Positions 1 through 5,878 are shown, numbered from the stretch's first letter. The stretch is DNA of 8,511 bases from Lachnoclostridium sp. UBA7482 (GCA_002479645.1 DLOO01000070.1:385-8895), one strand, 5' to 3'. Notes: a model not told the origin generated them from the sequence alone. Translations and numbers: made by a program.

Positions 1-1
1 T

Positions 2-361
2 CCGGACTCGATTTGCATTCTATCCGGCGGTATGGGAGAGGATGAACAAATCAGTGAGGCCGAATGTATGTACCGTATCCTTGTGGAGGAGGGTATCGCG
101 CCGGAGCGTCTGATTAAGGAGGAGAAATCTACGACGACAAAGGAAAATCTGTTGTTTAGCAAAGAAATTATCAAAGAACAAAATCTGAATCCCGAAATTG
201 TCATTGTAACCAGCGAATATCACTTGTATCGCGCCGGTTGGCTGGCACGAAAGCTCGGATATACCTGCTCCGGCACATGCTCAAAGAGCATGCCGGCAGC
301 ACTTCCGACATTTTATGTGCGCGAATTATACGGAATCCTGTACCAGTGGCTGACGGATTAG
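2..361 (+). CDS. DUF218 (YdcF/SanA/ElyC-like) protein, 3' end only
   Basis: The last 119 residues of a gene that begins before the window. The visible part starts with a beta strand and the family signature SGG (about residues 8-10), then an EA-containing helix, the 'E.ST.T.EN' stretch around residues 38-46 and the 'YHLYRA' motif with a following 'KLG'. These are the conserved elements of the DUF218 fold, found in E. coli YdcF, SanA and ElyC. Members are usually membrane-anchored and are linked to envelope integrity in some bacteria, but no reaction is firmly established. No membrane segment lies in the visible part; an N-terminal one, if present, would be upstream. The frame is open from base 2 to TAG at 359-361. 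A terminator follows at once, so this gene ends its transcription unit and is probably unrelated to spoVT. Confidence 0.85.
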   Translation, partial: PDSICILSGGMGEDEQISEAECMYRILVEEGIAPERLIKEEKSTTTKENLLFSKEIIKEQNLNPEIVIVTSEYHLYRAGWLARKLGYTCSGTCSKSMPAALPTFYVRELYGILYQWLTD

Positions 362-366
362 AGAAT

Positions 367-398
367 AAAGGGGCTGTAAAATCAGCCTCTTTTGTTTT
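367..398 (+). terminator. Rho-independent terminator after the DUF218 gene
   Basis: AGGGGCTG (369-376) pairs with CAGCCTCT (383-390) with one G-T pair and a six-base loop. Flanking A residues can extend the stem against the T tract, and TTT-G-TTTT follows. It lies six bases after the stop codon. Confidence 0.85.
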
Positions 399-521
399 GC
401 CGAAATGAATAATCTTCTGCATTTTACAGATAATAACAACACTCTTTGTACGTAAGAACTCATGTGAGAAATCTGTAAAATGAGAAATGCCGCAAATCCG
501 CGGCAGGAAACGGAGGATTAT

Positions 522-1067
522 ATGAAAGCGACCGGTATTGTACGGCGGATTGATGATTTGGGGAGAGTTGTGGTGCCGAAGGAGATTCGGCGGACACTTC
601 GTATTCGGGAGGGTGACCCGATTGAAATATTTACGAACCGCGAGGGCGAGATTATACTTAAGAAGTACTCCCGCATCGGAGAAATGAACGAATTTGCCAA
701 GTCCTATGCGGAAGCAGTGGCGCAGACGCTGGGGCACATCGTTGTGATTGCAGATATGGATCAGATTGTTGCAGTCAGCGGCGCGGCGAAGAAGGAGTGG
801 CTCCAGAAGCCCTTGAGCCACGAAGTGGAAAATACGATTTACAACCGGGAGACGGTGGTTGCTAACAAGGAAGAGCAGAGTTTTGTGCCGATTTCCGATG
901 ACATTGCAGATGTTTACAGCGAGGTCATCGTACCGATTGTCAGCGAGGGGGACACCATTGGCGCAGTGTTTATTCTCAGCAAGGAAACGAAGGCGCGGCT
1001 TGGAGAAACGGAAACGAAGGTGGCTACGGCAGCGGCGTCCTTTTTGGGAAAGCAAATGGAAGGCTAA
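522..1067 (+). CDS. spoVT: Stage V sporulation protein T, forespore transcription regulator
   Basis: 181 residues; B. subtilis SpoVT is about 178. Residues 1-50 form an AbrB/MazE-type swapped-hairpin DNA-binding domain with the near-invariant start MKATGIVRRIDDLGRVVVPK. Residues 55-181 fit the GAF-like sensor domain of SpoVT. In B. subtilis it is made in the forespore under sigma-G and activates or represses sigma-G genes, affecting coat, cortex and germination properties. ATG 522 is chosen over the in-frame ATG at 480 because it restores the family N-terminus and has GGAGG at 512-516. A small GCCGC/GCGGC hairpin (489-504) lies just upstream of that site. The gene stands alone: a terminator precedes it, and the next gene has its own promoter. 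I could not find a convincing sigma-G promoter in 399-511. No obvious GC-rich terminator follows it. Confidence 0.97.
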   Translation: MKATGIVRRIDDLGRVVVPKEIRRTLRIREGDPIEIFTNREGEIILKKYSRIGEMNEFAKSYAEAVAQTLGHIVVIADMDQIVAVSGAAKKEWLQKPLSHEVENTIYNRETVVANKEEQSFVPISDDIADVYSEVIVPIVSEGDTIGAVFILSKETKARLGETETKVATAAASFLGKQMEG

Positions 1068-1150
1068 CGTCAAAATGCGTACTTTTTTGCAAAAAATGAG
1101 CCGAAAACCATGAAAAAATGCATTCCTGTGGGGAAACTGTGCAAATATGC

Positions 1151-1179
1151 TTGACAATACTTGGAATAAACAGTATAAT
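1151..1179 (+). promoter_or_regulatory. Consensus sigma-A promoter of hup
   Basis: TTGACA at 1151-1156 and TATAAT at 1174-1179 are separated by exactly 17 bases: 12 of 12 matches at the ideal spacing. Transcription should start near 1186, giving a leader of about 84 bases before the hup start codon. This is by far the strongest promoter in the window and fits the very high expression of HU. Confidence 0.93.
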
Positions 1180-1203
1180 TTATGTTAGAGTGTTACGCTT
1201 GAG

Positions 1204-1231
1204 TCTGATTCTGTGTATGAAAACAGACAGA
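1204..1231 (+). promoter_or_regulatory. Possible leader hairpin of the hup mRNA
   Basis: TCTG (1204-1207) can pair with CAGA (1228-1231) outside CTGT/ACAG (1211-1214 with 1223-1226). An alternative register pairs GTCTG 1203-1207 with CAGAC 1224-1228. The stem is short, with internal bulges. It lies about 18 bases from the predicted 5' end and could stabilise the transcript, but it may be chance. Confidence 0.25.
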
Positions 1232-1269
1232 AAACAATTAATATACCTTTACAGGAGGATGTAATTATT

Positions 1270-1545
1270 ATGAATAAGACTGAATTGATTGCAGCAATTG
1301 CAGAGAAGGCTAATGTTAAGAAAGAAGACGCTAAGAACATGGTAGACGCATTTGTTTCCATCGTAACCGACGAGATGATCGCAGGCGAGAAGGTTGCATT
1401 GGTTGGTTTCGGTACTTTTGAAGTATCTGAGAGACCCGGCCGTACCGGACGCAATCCCCTTACCGGTGAGAACATCGAGATCGCTGCTTCCAAGCAGCCG
1501 AAGTTCAAGGCAGGCAAGCTTTTGAAGGAAGCTGTTAACGCATAG
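1270..1545 (+). CDS. hup: DNA-binding protein HU
   Basis: 91 residues, the normal HU length. The protein has the N-terminal helix pair (MNKTELIAAIAEKANV...), the VGFGTFEV turn at 45-52 and the DNA-gripping arm at about 55-71, containing RNP (61-63) whose proline intercalates into DNA. It acts as a dimer that bends and compacts the nucleoid and supports replication, repair and transcription. ATG 1270 is preferred to the in-frame ATG at 1213: it gives the exact HU N-terminus and follows AGGAGG at 1253-1258, although the 11-base gap is slightly long. The gene is monocistronic, bounded by a consensus promoter and a strong terminator. Codon use leans to AAG, GGT and GTT, as expected for high expression. 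A gene of this family just upstream of rqcP is a common clostridial arrangement. Confidence 0.97.
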   Translation: MNKTELIAAIAEKANVKKEDAKNMVDAFVSIVTDEMIAGEKVALVGFGTFEVSERPGRTGRNPLTGENIEIAASKQPKFKAGKLLKEAVNA

Positions 1546-1567
1546 TTTCGGATCAATACGAGATACC

Positions 1568-1596
1568 AAAGGCTGTCGATTTTCGACAGCCTTTTT
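1568..1596 (+). terminator. Strong rho-independent terminator of hup
   Basis: GGCTGTCGA (1571-1579) pairs perfectly with TCGACAGCC (1583-1591) around a three-base loop. AAA upstream and TTTTT downstream (1592-1596) extend it. It lies 22 bases past the hup stop. Confidence 0.95.
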
Positions 1597-1652
1597 GTAT
1601 GAAAGGCGATTCTTATATAAATTTTAGGGATGGATGTCAGGAGAGTAAGGAT

Positions 1653-1892
1653 ATGAGGTTGGATAAGTATTTGAAGGTTTCGCGTCTGATTAAGCGCAGA
1701 ACTGTTGCAAATGAAGCCTGCGATGCGGGTCGCGTAAAGCTCAACGATAAAGTGGCAAGAGCCTCCGCAGAGGTTAAGGTCGGCGACATTATTGAAATCG
1801 GCTTCGGAACGAAGGAAGTCAAGGTAAAGGTTACCGAGATTCTGGAAACAACGAAAAAAGACGCTGCAAGGGATATGTTTGAATATTTGTAG
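1653..1892 (+). CDS. rqcP: S4-domain RNA-binding protein RqcP (YabO/Hsp15-like)
   Basis: 79 residues, almost wholly one S4 domain: MRLDKYLKVSRLIKRRTVAN at the N-terminus, the 'AGRVKLN' loop at 25-31 and 'VGDIIEIGFG' at 43-52. In B. subtilis, RqcP (YabO, about 86 residues) binds 50S subunits carrying stalled peptidyl-tRNA and helps RqcH add alanine tails to mark the nascent chain for decay. The E. coli relative is the heat-shock protein Hsp15. ATG 1653 is chosen because the S4 domain begins there and AGGAG sits at 1639-1643; the in-frame ATG at 1599 lies in the tail of the hup terminator. Since a strong terminator lies upstream, the gene probably has its own promoter. A weak candidate is TTGTAT (1595-1600), 17 bases, then TAAATT (1618-1623). 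It is followed by the yabP cluster, as in B. subtilis. Confidence 0.93.
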   Translation: MRLDKYLKVSRLIKRRTVANEACDAGRVKLNDKVARASAEVKVGDIIEIGFGTKEVKVKVTEILETTKKDAARDMFEYL

Positions 1893-1895
1893 GCG

Positions 1896-1938
1896 GGATA
1901 GCGGCATCTGATCGGAATAAACCGGCGGATAGCGGCAT
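1896..1938 (+). repeat. 12-base direct repeat between rqcP and yabP
   Basis: GGATAGCGGCAT occurs exactly at 1896-1907 and 1927-1938, a pitch of 31 bases. Both copies are preceded by GGCG and followed about 7-12 bases later by an AATAA (1916-1920 and 1946-1950). The second copy ends inside the candidate yabP -10 element. Confidence 0.8.
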
Positions 1939-1943
1939 AGTAT
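1915..1943 (+). promoter_or_regulatory. Candidate sigma-E-type promoter of yabP
   Basis: GAATAAA (1915-1921) resembles the sigma-E -35 and CATAGTAT (1936-1943) the -10, with the characteristic 14-base spacer. By my count they match 5 of 7 and 6 of 8 of the B. subtilis consensus. The inferred start near 1950 leaves a short leader containing AAGGA at 1960-1964. In B. subtilis yabP is sigma-E dependent. The GAATA-N16-CATAGTA spacing also partly fits sigma-G, so the sigma assignment is tentative. Confidence 0.4.
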
Positions 1944-1970
1944 GAAATAACGAGTCTGCAAGGATTTTTC

Positions 1971-2255
1971 ATGGAAGCAGCAAAGACAACAGAGACACAC
2001 AGCCTGGTTTTGACGGACAGACGCCTTTTGGAGCTGAAGGGAGTTCTGGATGTCCGTGCATTTGACGAGACAGAGGTTATGCTTGAGACGGAGCTGGGAA
2101 TGCTGCTTGTCCGAGGGAAAAATCTGCAGGTCAAGCATCTGACGTTGGAACAGAAGGAGCTGTCTCTGGAGGGCGAAGTGGAAGGACTGATTTATTCGCA
2201 GAAGATCGGTCGAAAGAAGTCCGGAGAATCCACGATTCGGAGGCTGTTCGGCTAA
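1971..2255 (+). CDS. yabP: Sporulation protein YabP
   Basis: 94 residues, a typical YabP/YqfC-type protein: 'LVLTDRRLLELKGVLDVRAFDE' at 12-33, then 'L.TELGMLLVRGKNLQVKHLTLE', then 'L.LEGEVEGLIY' at 64-75. It is a run of short beta strands with no signal peptide or membrane segment. In B. subtilis it is produced in the mother cell early in engulfment under sigma-E; its molecular role is not known. The ATG at 1971 follows AAGGA (1960-1964) at six bases. The C-terminus is basic (GRKKSGESTIRRLFG). The stop codon lies two bases before the yabQ start, so the two are almost certainly co-translated, matching their known partnership in the locus. A candidate sigma-E promoter lies in the 78-base gap upstream. 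Confidence 0.92.
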   Translation: MEAAKTTETHSLVLTDRRLLELKGVLDVRAFDETEVMLETELGMLLVRGKNLQVKHLTLEQKELSLEGEVEGLIYSQKIGRKKSGESTIRRLFG

Positions 2256-2257
2256 AT

Positions 2258-2596
2258 ATGTCAACACCTATGCTGCGGGCGGAACTGCTTTTGGTGGCAG
2301 GCTGTCTGGGAACCGGATTCGGCCTTGCGGTTATTTACGATTTGCTCCTGCTGCTTCGATTTTTATTGCCTTGCGGCAAAATTATTTCCGGTCTGACAGA
2401 TTTGATTTACTTCTGTGCGGCCGCTTTACTGGCATACAGCGTCATTTTTTTGCTGGGAGACGGAGTCGTGCGGTATTATGCGGCGCTTTCTCTGGCCGCC
2501 GGCGCCCTGTTATGGCTGAAAATCATAAATTTTTTCCAAAAGCAATTGCAAAAGCGCCGGTATCGGCGTAAAATGAAAAACGACGTAGAAAAATGA
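2258..2596 (+). CDS. yabQ: Sporulation membrane protein YabQ
   Basis: 112 residues with three hydrophobic segments at about 8-36, 46-66 and 72-93. A strongly basic tail follows (KQLQKRRYRRKMKN) that should stay in the mother-cell cytoplasm. This matches the YabQ family; in B. subtilis YabQ sits in membranes around the forespore and is needed for cortex formation. ATG 2258 starts two bases after the yabP stop. The nearest Shine-Dalgarno match, GGAGG at 2239-2243, is 14 bases away, so translation probably depends on coupling to yabP. A second in-frame ATG at 2270 is possible but has no better site. Sequence conservation in this family is low, so the call rests on position, size and topology together. 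Confidence 0.85.
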   Translation: MSTPMLRAELLLVAGCLGTGFGLAVIYDLLLLLRFLLPCGKIISGLTDLIYFCAAALLAYSVIFLLGDGVVRYYAALSLAAGALLWLKIINFFQKQLQKRRYRRKMKNDVEK

Positions 2597-2644
2597 TTGG
2601 CCTCCTGCCGGGGGCGGAATTTCGGAAGGACAGTGAGTGTACCT

Positions 2645-2998
2645 ATGGCAGAAACAAAAAGAAAATACGCACCGAAAAAATCGAACCGGATCAAGCCGAC
2701 AGGCAAGAGCAACCGTCGGCTCCTTTCGGTGCCGCTTCTGGTTCTGGTATGTGCGGTTCTTTGTGTGAGCATGTATTACCTCAAGCAGAAGGAGGAACAC
2801 AAGCAGGCAGAGAAGCTGGCAGAGATTAAGCGTCTGGAACGCCTGATTGCAGAGGAAGAGGCCAGAACAGAGACGATTGCCAATTATAAGGCTTATGTGC
2901 AGACGACCGGCTATATCGAGCAGATTGCAAGAGAGGTGCTGGGGCTTGTTTATAAGGATGAGGTTCTGTTTGTTCCCGCAGGGGATAATGGAGACTAA
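2645..2998 (+). CDS. divIC: Septum formation protein DivIC (FtsB family)
   Basis: 117 residues; DivIC of B. subtilis is about 125. A basic cytoplasmic head (1-25) is followed by one membrane helix at about 27-46, a charged coiled coil at about 47-80 and the family C-terminal motif 'GYIEQIAREVLGLVYKDEVLFVP' (89-111). It is a bitopic protein that pairs with FtsL and joins DivIB/FtsQ in the divisome to activate septal wall synthesis. The start is uncertain. ATG 2645 gives the usual head but its best Shine-Dalgarno, GGAAGGA at 2624-2630, is 14 bases away. GTG 2633 is in frame but too close to that site, and a TTG at 2597 has none. It lies 48 bases after yabQ and is the last gene before a terminator, so a division gene appears to share a unit with two sporulation genes. 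Confidence 0.92.
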   Translation: MAETKRKYAPKKSNRIKPTGKSNRRLLSVPLLVLVCAVLCVSMYYLKQKEEHKQAEKLAEIKRLERLIAEEEARTETIANYKAYVQTTGYIEQIAREVLGLVYKDEVLFVPAGDNGD

Positions 2999-3039
2999 CC
3001 GTGAGATTTGGAGGATATCCGAACTCACGGTATTTTTTT
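2998..3039 (+). terminator. Long rho-independent terminator after divIC
   Basis: ACCGTGAG (2998-3005) pairs with CTCACGGT (3024-3031). Inside it TTTGGA (3007-3012) pairs with TCCGAA (3018-3023), leaving one bulged A and a five-base loop. Seven T residues follow at 3033-3039. The stem begins in the divIC stop codon and separates this unit from spoIIE. Confidence 0.95.
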
Positions 3040-3064
3040 GCACCATTTTGGATTGCGATTGTGT

Positions 3065-3112
3065 ATCGGCAGTCAGGAAATGACAAGGATTTTGCCGTGC
3101 GTTTGCTATACT
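3065..3112 (+). promoter_or_regulatory. Spo0A-type sigma-A promoter of spoIIE
   Basis: ATGACA (3080-3085, five of six to TTGACA) and TATACT (3107-3112, five of six to TATAAT) are separated by 21 bases, far from the usual 17. The -10 also carries the extended TG (3104-3105). B. subtilis spoIIE has the same peculiarity, a 21-base spacer with Spo0A boxes near the -35. Here ATCGGCA at 3065-3071 reads TGCCGAT on the other strand, six of seven to the 0A box TGNCGAA. Weaker five-of-seven matches start at 3081 and 3093. Confidence 0.6.
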
Positions 3113-3141
3113 TCTCAAAAAAGTGAGGAGGGCATCGGCAA

Positions 3142-4344
3142 ATGGAGATGGTAAAAGAGACGGAAGAGGTTTTACGAACCAGCCGGGAATGGGGGTATGG
3201 AATCGCGGGATATCGGTTAAAAGAGATATCGGAGATTATGCAGGCTATTGCTGTCGGTTATCGCAGGCGAGGGGAAATGGGGCCGGCAAATTCCCTTTTC
3301 CCGGAGGCGGCGCCGACGGACGGAGGGGTGTCGCGCAACGTCATATGGAGTACGCTGCTTCGGGAGTGCCGCGATATGCTGGCAAAGCAGTATGAGGGGC
3401 TGGCGCAGATGTTTCGCGAAGTCTCGTTCGGATTTGCGGACGGCAACAAGCAGTCGAGGGAAATGCGGGATTTTCTCAAGGAGCGTCTGTCAGAGGAGAA
3501 AATCCGGGTGCGTCAGGTGATTTTCGTGCCGGTCGGTAATGACCGGAGGGAAATTCATATGGTCGCGCGGATTACACATGGGGCAAGTCGACTAACGGAC
3601 GAGATTGCGTATCTGCTGTCGCAGGTCATCGGGGAAACGTTTGTGCCGGCGGAAGGGTGCCGCAGGGTATTTGGTAGGGAGTACGATTATTATGTGTTCC
3701 GCCAGACAGAGAATTACCGCCTGGTTACGGGGGCGGTGCGGGCGTCAAAAAATGCAGGAGAGCCCTCCGGGGATAACTATTCGGTCATGAAGCCATGCTT
3801 TGGAGAAGCAGCCATGCTGATTTCGGACGGCATGGGGTCGGGACTCTCGGCGTATCGGGAGAGCGCGGCGGTCATTGAACTGATGGAGATGTTTCTGCAG
3901 GCGGGATTTCGCGAGGAAACAATGATTTCGCTGATTAATTCGGTGCTGTTATTGGGGACGGAGGCGCAGACCTATTCGACACTGGATCTGAGCCTAGTAA
4001 ATCTGTTTGACGGTACGGCATGCTTTGCCAAGTCGGGCGCTTCGCTTACGTATATCAAGCACGAGGACTGGGCGGAAATCATTGAAAATACGAGTCCGCC
4101 CGTGGGAATTATCCCCGAAATCCACCCCTGCATCACCCGGAAACGCTTGTTTCACGGCGAGAGTGTTATTATGTTAAGCGATGGGGTAACCGATTACGTT
4201 TCGTCCCAATTTATCAAGGAACTGAAGGACGGAAGGCCGCAGGACATGGCGGGCGCGATACTGCTTGAGGCGCTGAAGGGCAATCATTACGAACCGACGG
4301 ACGATATGACCGTGCTTGTGGCAAAGCTTGAACGGGTAAGCTAG
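3142..4344 (+). CDS. spoIIE: Stage II sporulation protein E phosphatase, short form without membrane domain
   Basis: 400 residues, about half the length of B. subtilis SpoIIE (827). SpoIIE is a PP2C phosphatase that dephosphorylates SpoIIAA-P at the polar septum and so releases sigma-F in the forespore. The PP2C domain (about 200-400) is complete: GD at 210-211, SDGMGSG at 228-234, STLDLS at 279-284, SDGVTD at 346-351 and DDMT at 387-390. D211, D229, D347 and D388 correspond to the metal-binding aspartates. Residues 1-200 resemble the regulatory/FtsZ-binding region and its linker. The roughly ten N-terminal membrane helices of the family are absent, and no hydrophobic segment is visible. ATG 3142 has AGGAGG at 3126-3131; the frame is closed by TGA at 3124-3126, so no longer start exists. 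It has its own promoter region. No clear terminator follows. Confidence 0.93.
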   Translation: MEMVKETEEVLRTSREWGYGIAGYRLKEISEIMQAIAVGYRRRGEMGPANSLFPEAAPTDGGVSRNVIWSTLLRECRDMLAKQYEGLAQMFREVSFGFADGNKQSREMRDFLKERLSEEKIRVRQVIFVPVGNDRREIHMVARITHGASRLTDEIAYLLSQVIGETFVPAEGCRRVFGREYDYYVFRQTENYRLVTGAVRASKNAGEPSGDNYSVMKPCFGEAAMLISDGMGSGLSAYRESAAVIELMEMFLQAGFREETMISLINSVLLLGTEAQTYSTLDLSLVNLFDGTACFAKSGASLTYIKHEDWAEIIENTSPPVGIIPEIHPCITRKRLFHGESVIMLSDGVTDYVSSQFIKELKDGRPQDMAGAILLEALKGNHYEPTDDMTVLVAKLERVS

Positions 4345-4411
4345 CAGGGGCGCTGCGTGTTCCCGCCGGGGGCAATTTGTGAATTGTTTCGGAAAATATC
4401 TGCCGGGGGGC

Positions 4412-4440
4412 TTGCGTTTCCCACGGAAAATGCCTACAAT
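4412..4440 (+). promoter_or_regulatory. Candidate sigma-A promoter of tilS
   Basis: TTGCGT (4412-4417), 17 bases, TACAAT (4435-4440). The -10 matches five of six and the -35 only its TTG. The predicted start near 4447 is 38 bases before the tilS ATG. It is the only plausible promoter in the 140-base spoIIE-tilS gap. Confidence 0.45.
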
Positions 4441-4447
4441 GAAAAAG

Positions 4448-4462
4448 ACGTCCAACGGACGT
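4448..4462 (+). promoter_or_regulatory. Hairpin at the predicted 5' end of the tilS transcript
   Basis: ACGTCC (4448-4453) and GGACGT (4457-4462) form a perfect six-base stem with loop AAC. No T run follows on this strand, so it is not a terminator for spoIIE. It ends nine bases before AAGGA, the tilS ribosome binding site, so it could protect the 5' end or tune translation. Confidence 0.5.
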
Positions 4463-4484
4463 AGAAAAACAAGGAAGAACAGCA

Positions 4485-5870
4485 ATGCTTCAAAGGATTC
4501 GGAATTTTATCAAAAAAGAGCAGTTGTTGGCACAGGGAGACCGCCTGTTGGTCGGCGTAAGCGGCGGGGCAGACTCCATGTGCCTGCTTTTGGTGCTCTG
4601 CGAGCTTCGGGAGCAGTACGGCTTGTTCTTACATGTCGTTCATGTGCATCACGGAATCCGGGCGGAAGAGGCAGATCGCGATGCGGAATTTGTCAGAGCA
4701 TTTTGCGAGGAGCAGGGTATTTCCTGCGAAATAGTTAAGGTTTCGGTGCCGGAGCTTGCAAAGGAGCAGGGGATTGGTCTGGAGGAAGCCGGACGGCGCG
4801 CCAGGTATGCGGTTTTTGAGCGGGAGGCACAGCGTGTCGGCGCCGCTAAGATTGCGCTTGCACATCATCGCGGGGATCAGGCGGAGACGGTACTCTTCCG
4901 GATGCTTCGCGGAACCGGAATCCGCGGACTTCAGGGGATGCAGGCGCAGAGCGAAATGAACGGCATTTGCCTGATTCGACCGCTTCTTACGGTAAGCCGC
5001 GAAGAAATAATCGCGTATCTTGCCGAAAACGGGCAGAGATTTTGTACCGACAGCACCAATGATAGTACAGAGTATTCGCGAAATTATATCCGAAATCGTG
5101 TGATGCCGGAGCTTATGCAGGTAAATGTGCAGGCGGAGGAGCATTTGTCTGATCTGGCTGCGCAGGCTGCGGACTGGTGGGAATGGATGCAGGCGGAGAC
5201 CGACCGGGTGTATGCAGAGAGTGCGGATGACGGGCGTTTGCGTGTGGAAACTCTTTGCGGTTTGCCGCAGGCGCTACGGCGGGAGGTAATCCTCCGGTGG
5301 CTTCGGGAGCAGTCGGGCGAAGAAAAGGACTGGAGCAACACGCACGTGCAGGCGGCGGAACAGCTGCTTTCGCTTCAGAGCGGGCGCGAGGTGCATTTGC
5401 CGTACGGTTTGTGCGTTGTGCGTGACGGCGGACATTTGACAGCCGTAGGGACGGAATCCGAAGAGGGGGAAGCGTTTTCGGAGGTTGTGATCGGGGAAAT
5501 GACGGAAAATGCAGAGCGAATCTACGAACTCCCCGGCGGGAAGAAACTGCGTATTTTGCTGAAATCTTATAAAAAAGGGCAGTCGATTGAAAAAAACAAG
5601 TATACGAAATGGTTTGATTATGGTAAAATAGGGAAGACTCTTGTGCTGCGGACCAGACGTCCGGGTGACTATCTGACAATTGCGGAGGATGGGAAGAGGA
5701 AGCTTTTGCAAAATTATTTTGTGGATATCCATATGCCGCGGGAGGAACGTGACCGCGTGGTGGTTCTTGCGGCGGGTCGTCAGATTCTCTGGGTACCGGG
5801 GCTGCGGAACAGTGAAAACTGCCGCGTGGGTGAGGATACTCAGCGGGTTTTAGTGGTAGAATTAGTTTAG
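4485..5870 (+). CDS. tilS: tRNA(Ile)-lysidine synthase
   Basis: 461 residues, the normal length of the long TilS form. It attaches lysine to the wobble C34 of the CAU tRNA-Ile using ATP, making it read AUA and accept isoleucine; it is essential in most bacteria. The N-terminal N-type ATPase domain has the PP-loop SGGADS (26-31), HHGIR (55-59), GLEEAGRRARY (98-108) and AHHRGDQAETVL (126-137). NDST.YSRNYIRN at 192-204 also fits. A helical middle domain (about 210-340) and a C-terminal tRNA-binding domain follow, with LRTRRPGDYL at 388-397 and 'VPGLR' at 437-441. ATG 4485 follows AAGGAAG (4471-4477). hpt starts 37 bases after its stop with no terminator between, so tilS, hpt and possibly ftsH are co-transcribed. 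The usual second D in 'HH.DDQAET' is G130 here. Confidence 0.96.
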   Translation: MLQRIRNFIKKEQLLAQGDRLLVGVSGGADSMCLLLVLCELREQYGLFLHVVHVHHGIRAEEADRDAEFVRAFCEEQGISCEIVKVSVPELAKEQGIGLEEAGRRARYAVFEREAQRVGAAKIALAHHRGDQAETVLFRMLRGTGIRGLQGMQAQSEMNGICLIRPLLTVSREEIIAYLAENGQRFCTDSTNDSTEYSRNYIRNRVMPELMQVNVQAEEHLSDLAAQAADWWEWMQAETDRVYAESADDGRLRVETLCGLPQALRREVILRWLREQSGEEKDWSNTHVQAAEQLLSLQSGREVHLPYGLCVVRDGGHLTAVGTESEEGEAFSEVVIGEMTENAERIYELPGGKKLRILLKSYKKGQSIEKNKYTKWFDYGKIGKTLVLRTRRPGDYLTIAEDGKRKLLQNYFVDIHMPREERDRVVVLAAGRQILWVPGLRNSENCRVGEDTQRVLVVELV

Positions 5871-5878
5871 CGGTAAGT

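Noticed and set aside
405..511. Sigma-G or sigma-A promoter for spoVT
   Set aside because: CATTTTA at 420-426 and GAATA at 407-411 resemble sigma-G elements but are only eight bases apart. TTTACA at 423-428 lacks a -10 at the right distance.
201..1157. A 318-codon minus-strand open frame across the DUF218 gene, terminator and spoVT
   Set aside because: It covers a plus-strand terminator and a certain spoVT and shows no recognisable domain.
1185..2267. A 360-codon minus-strand open frame across hup, rqcP and yabP
   Set aside because: It runs through three real genes, a promoter leader and a terminator and shows no family features.
2597..2644. Longer divIC starting at TTG 2597 or GTG 2633
   Set aside because: TTG 2597 has no ribosome binding site and adds residues atypical of the family. 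GTG 2633 lies only two bases from GGAAGGA.
3040..3141. Possibility that spoIIE is truncated by a frameshift and its membrane part lies just upstream
   Set aside because: The upstream 100 bases contain a terminator tail, promoter hexamers and an in-frame TGA, and divIC is immediately before. There is no room or coding trace for a membrane domain.
4447..4462. Terminator after spoIIE
   Set aside because: The hairpin has no downstream T run on the plus strand. On the minus strand a T run follows it, but no minus-strand gene lies there.
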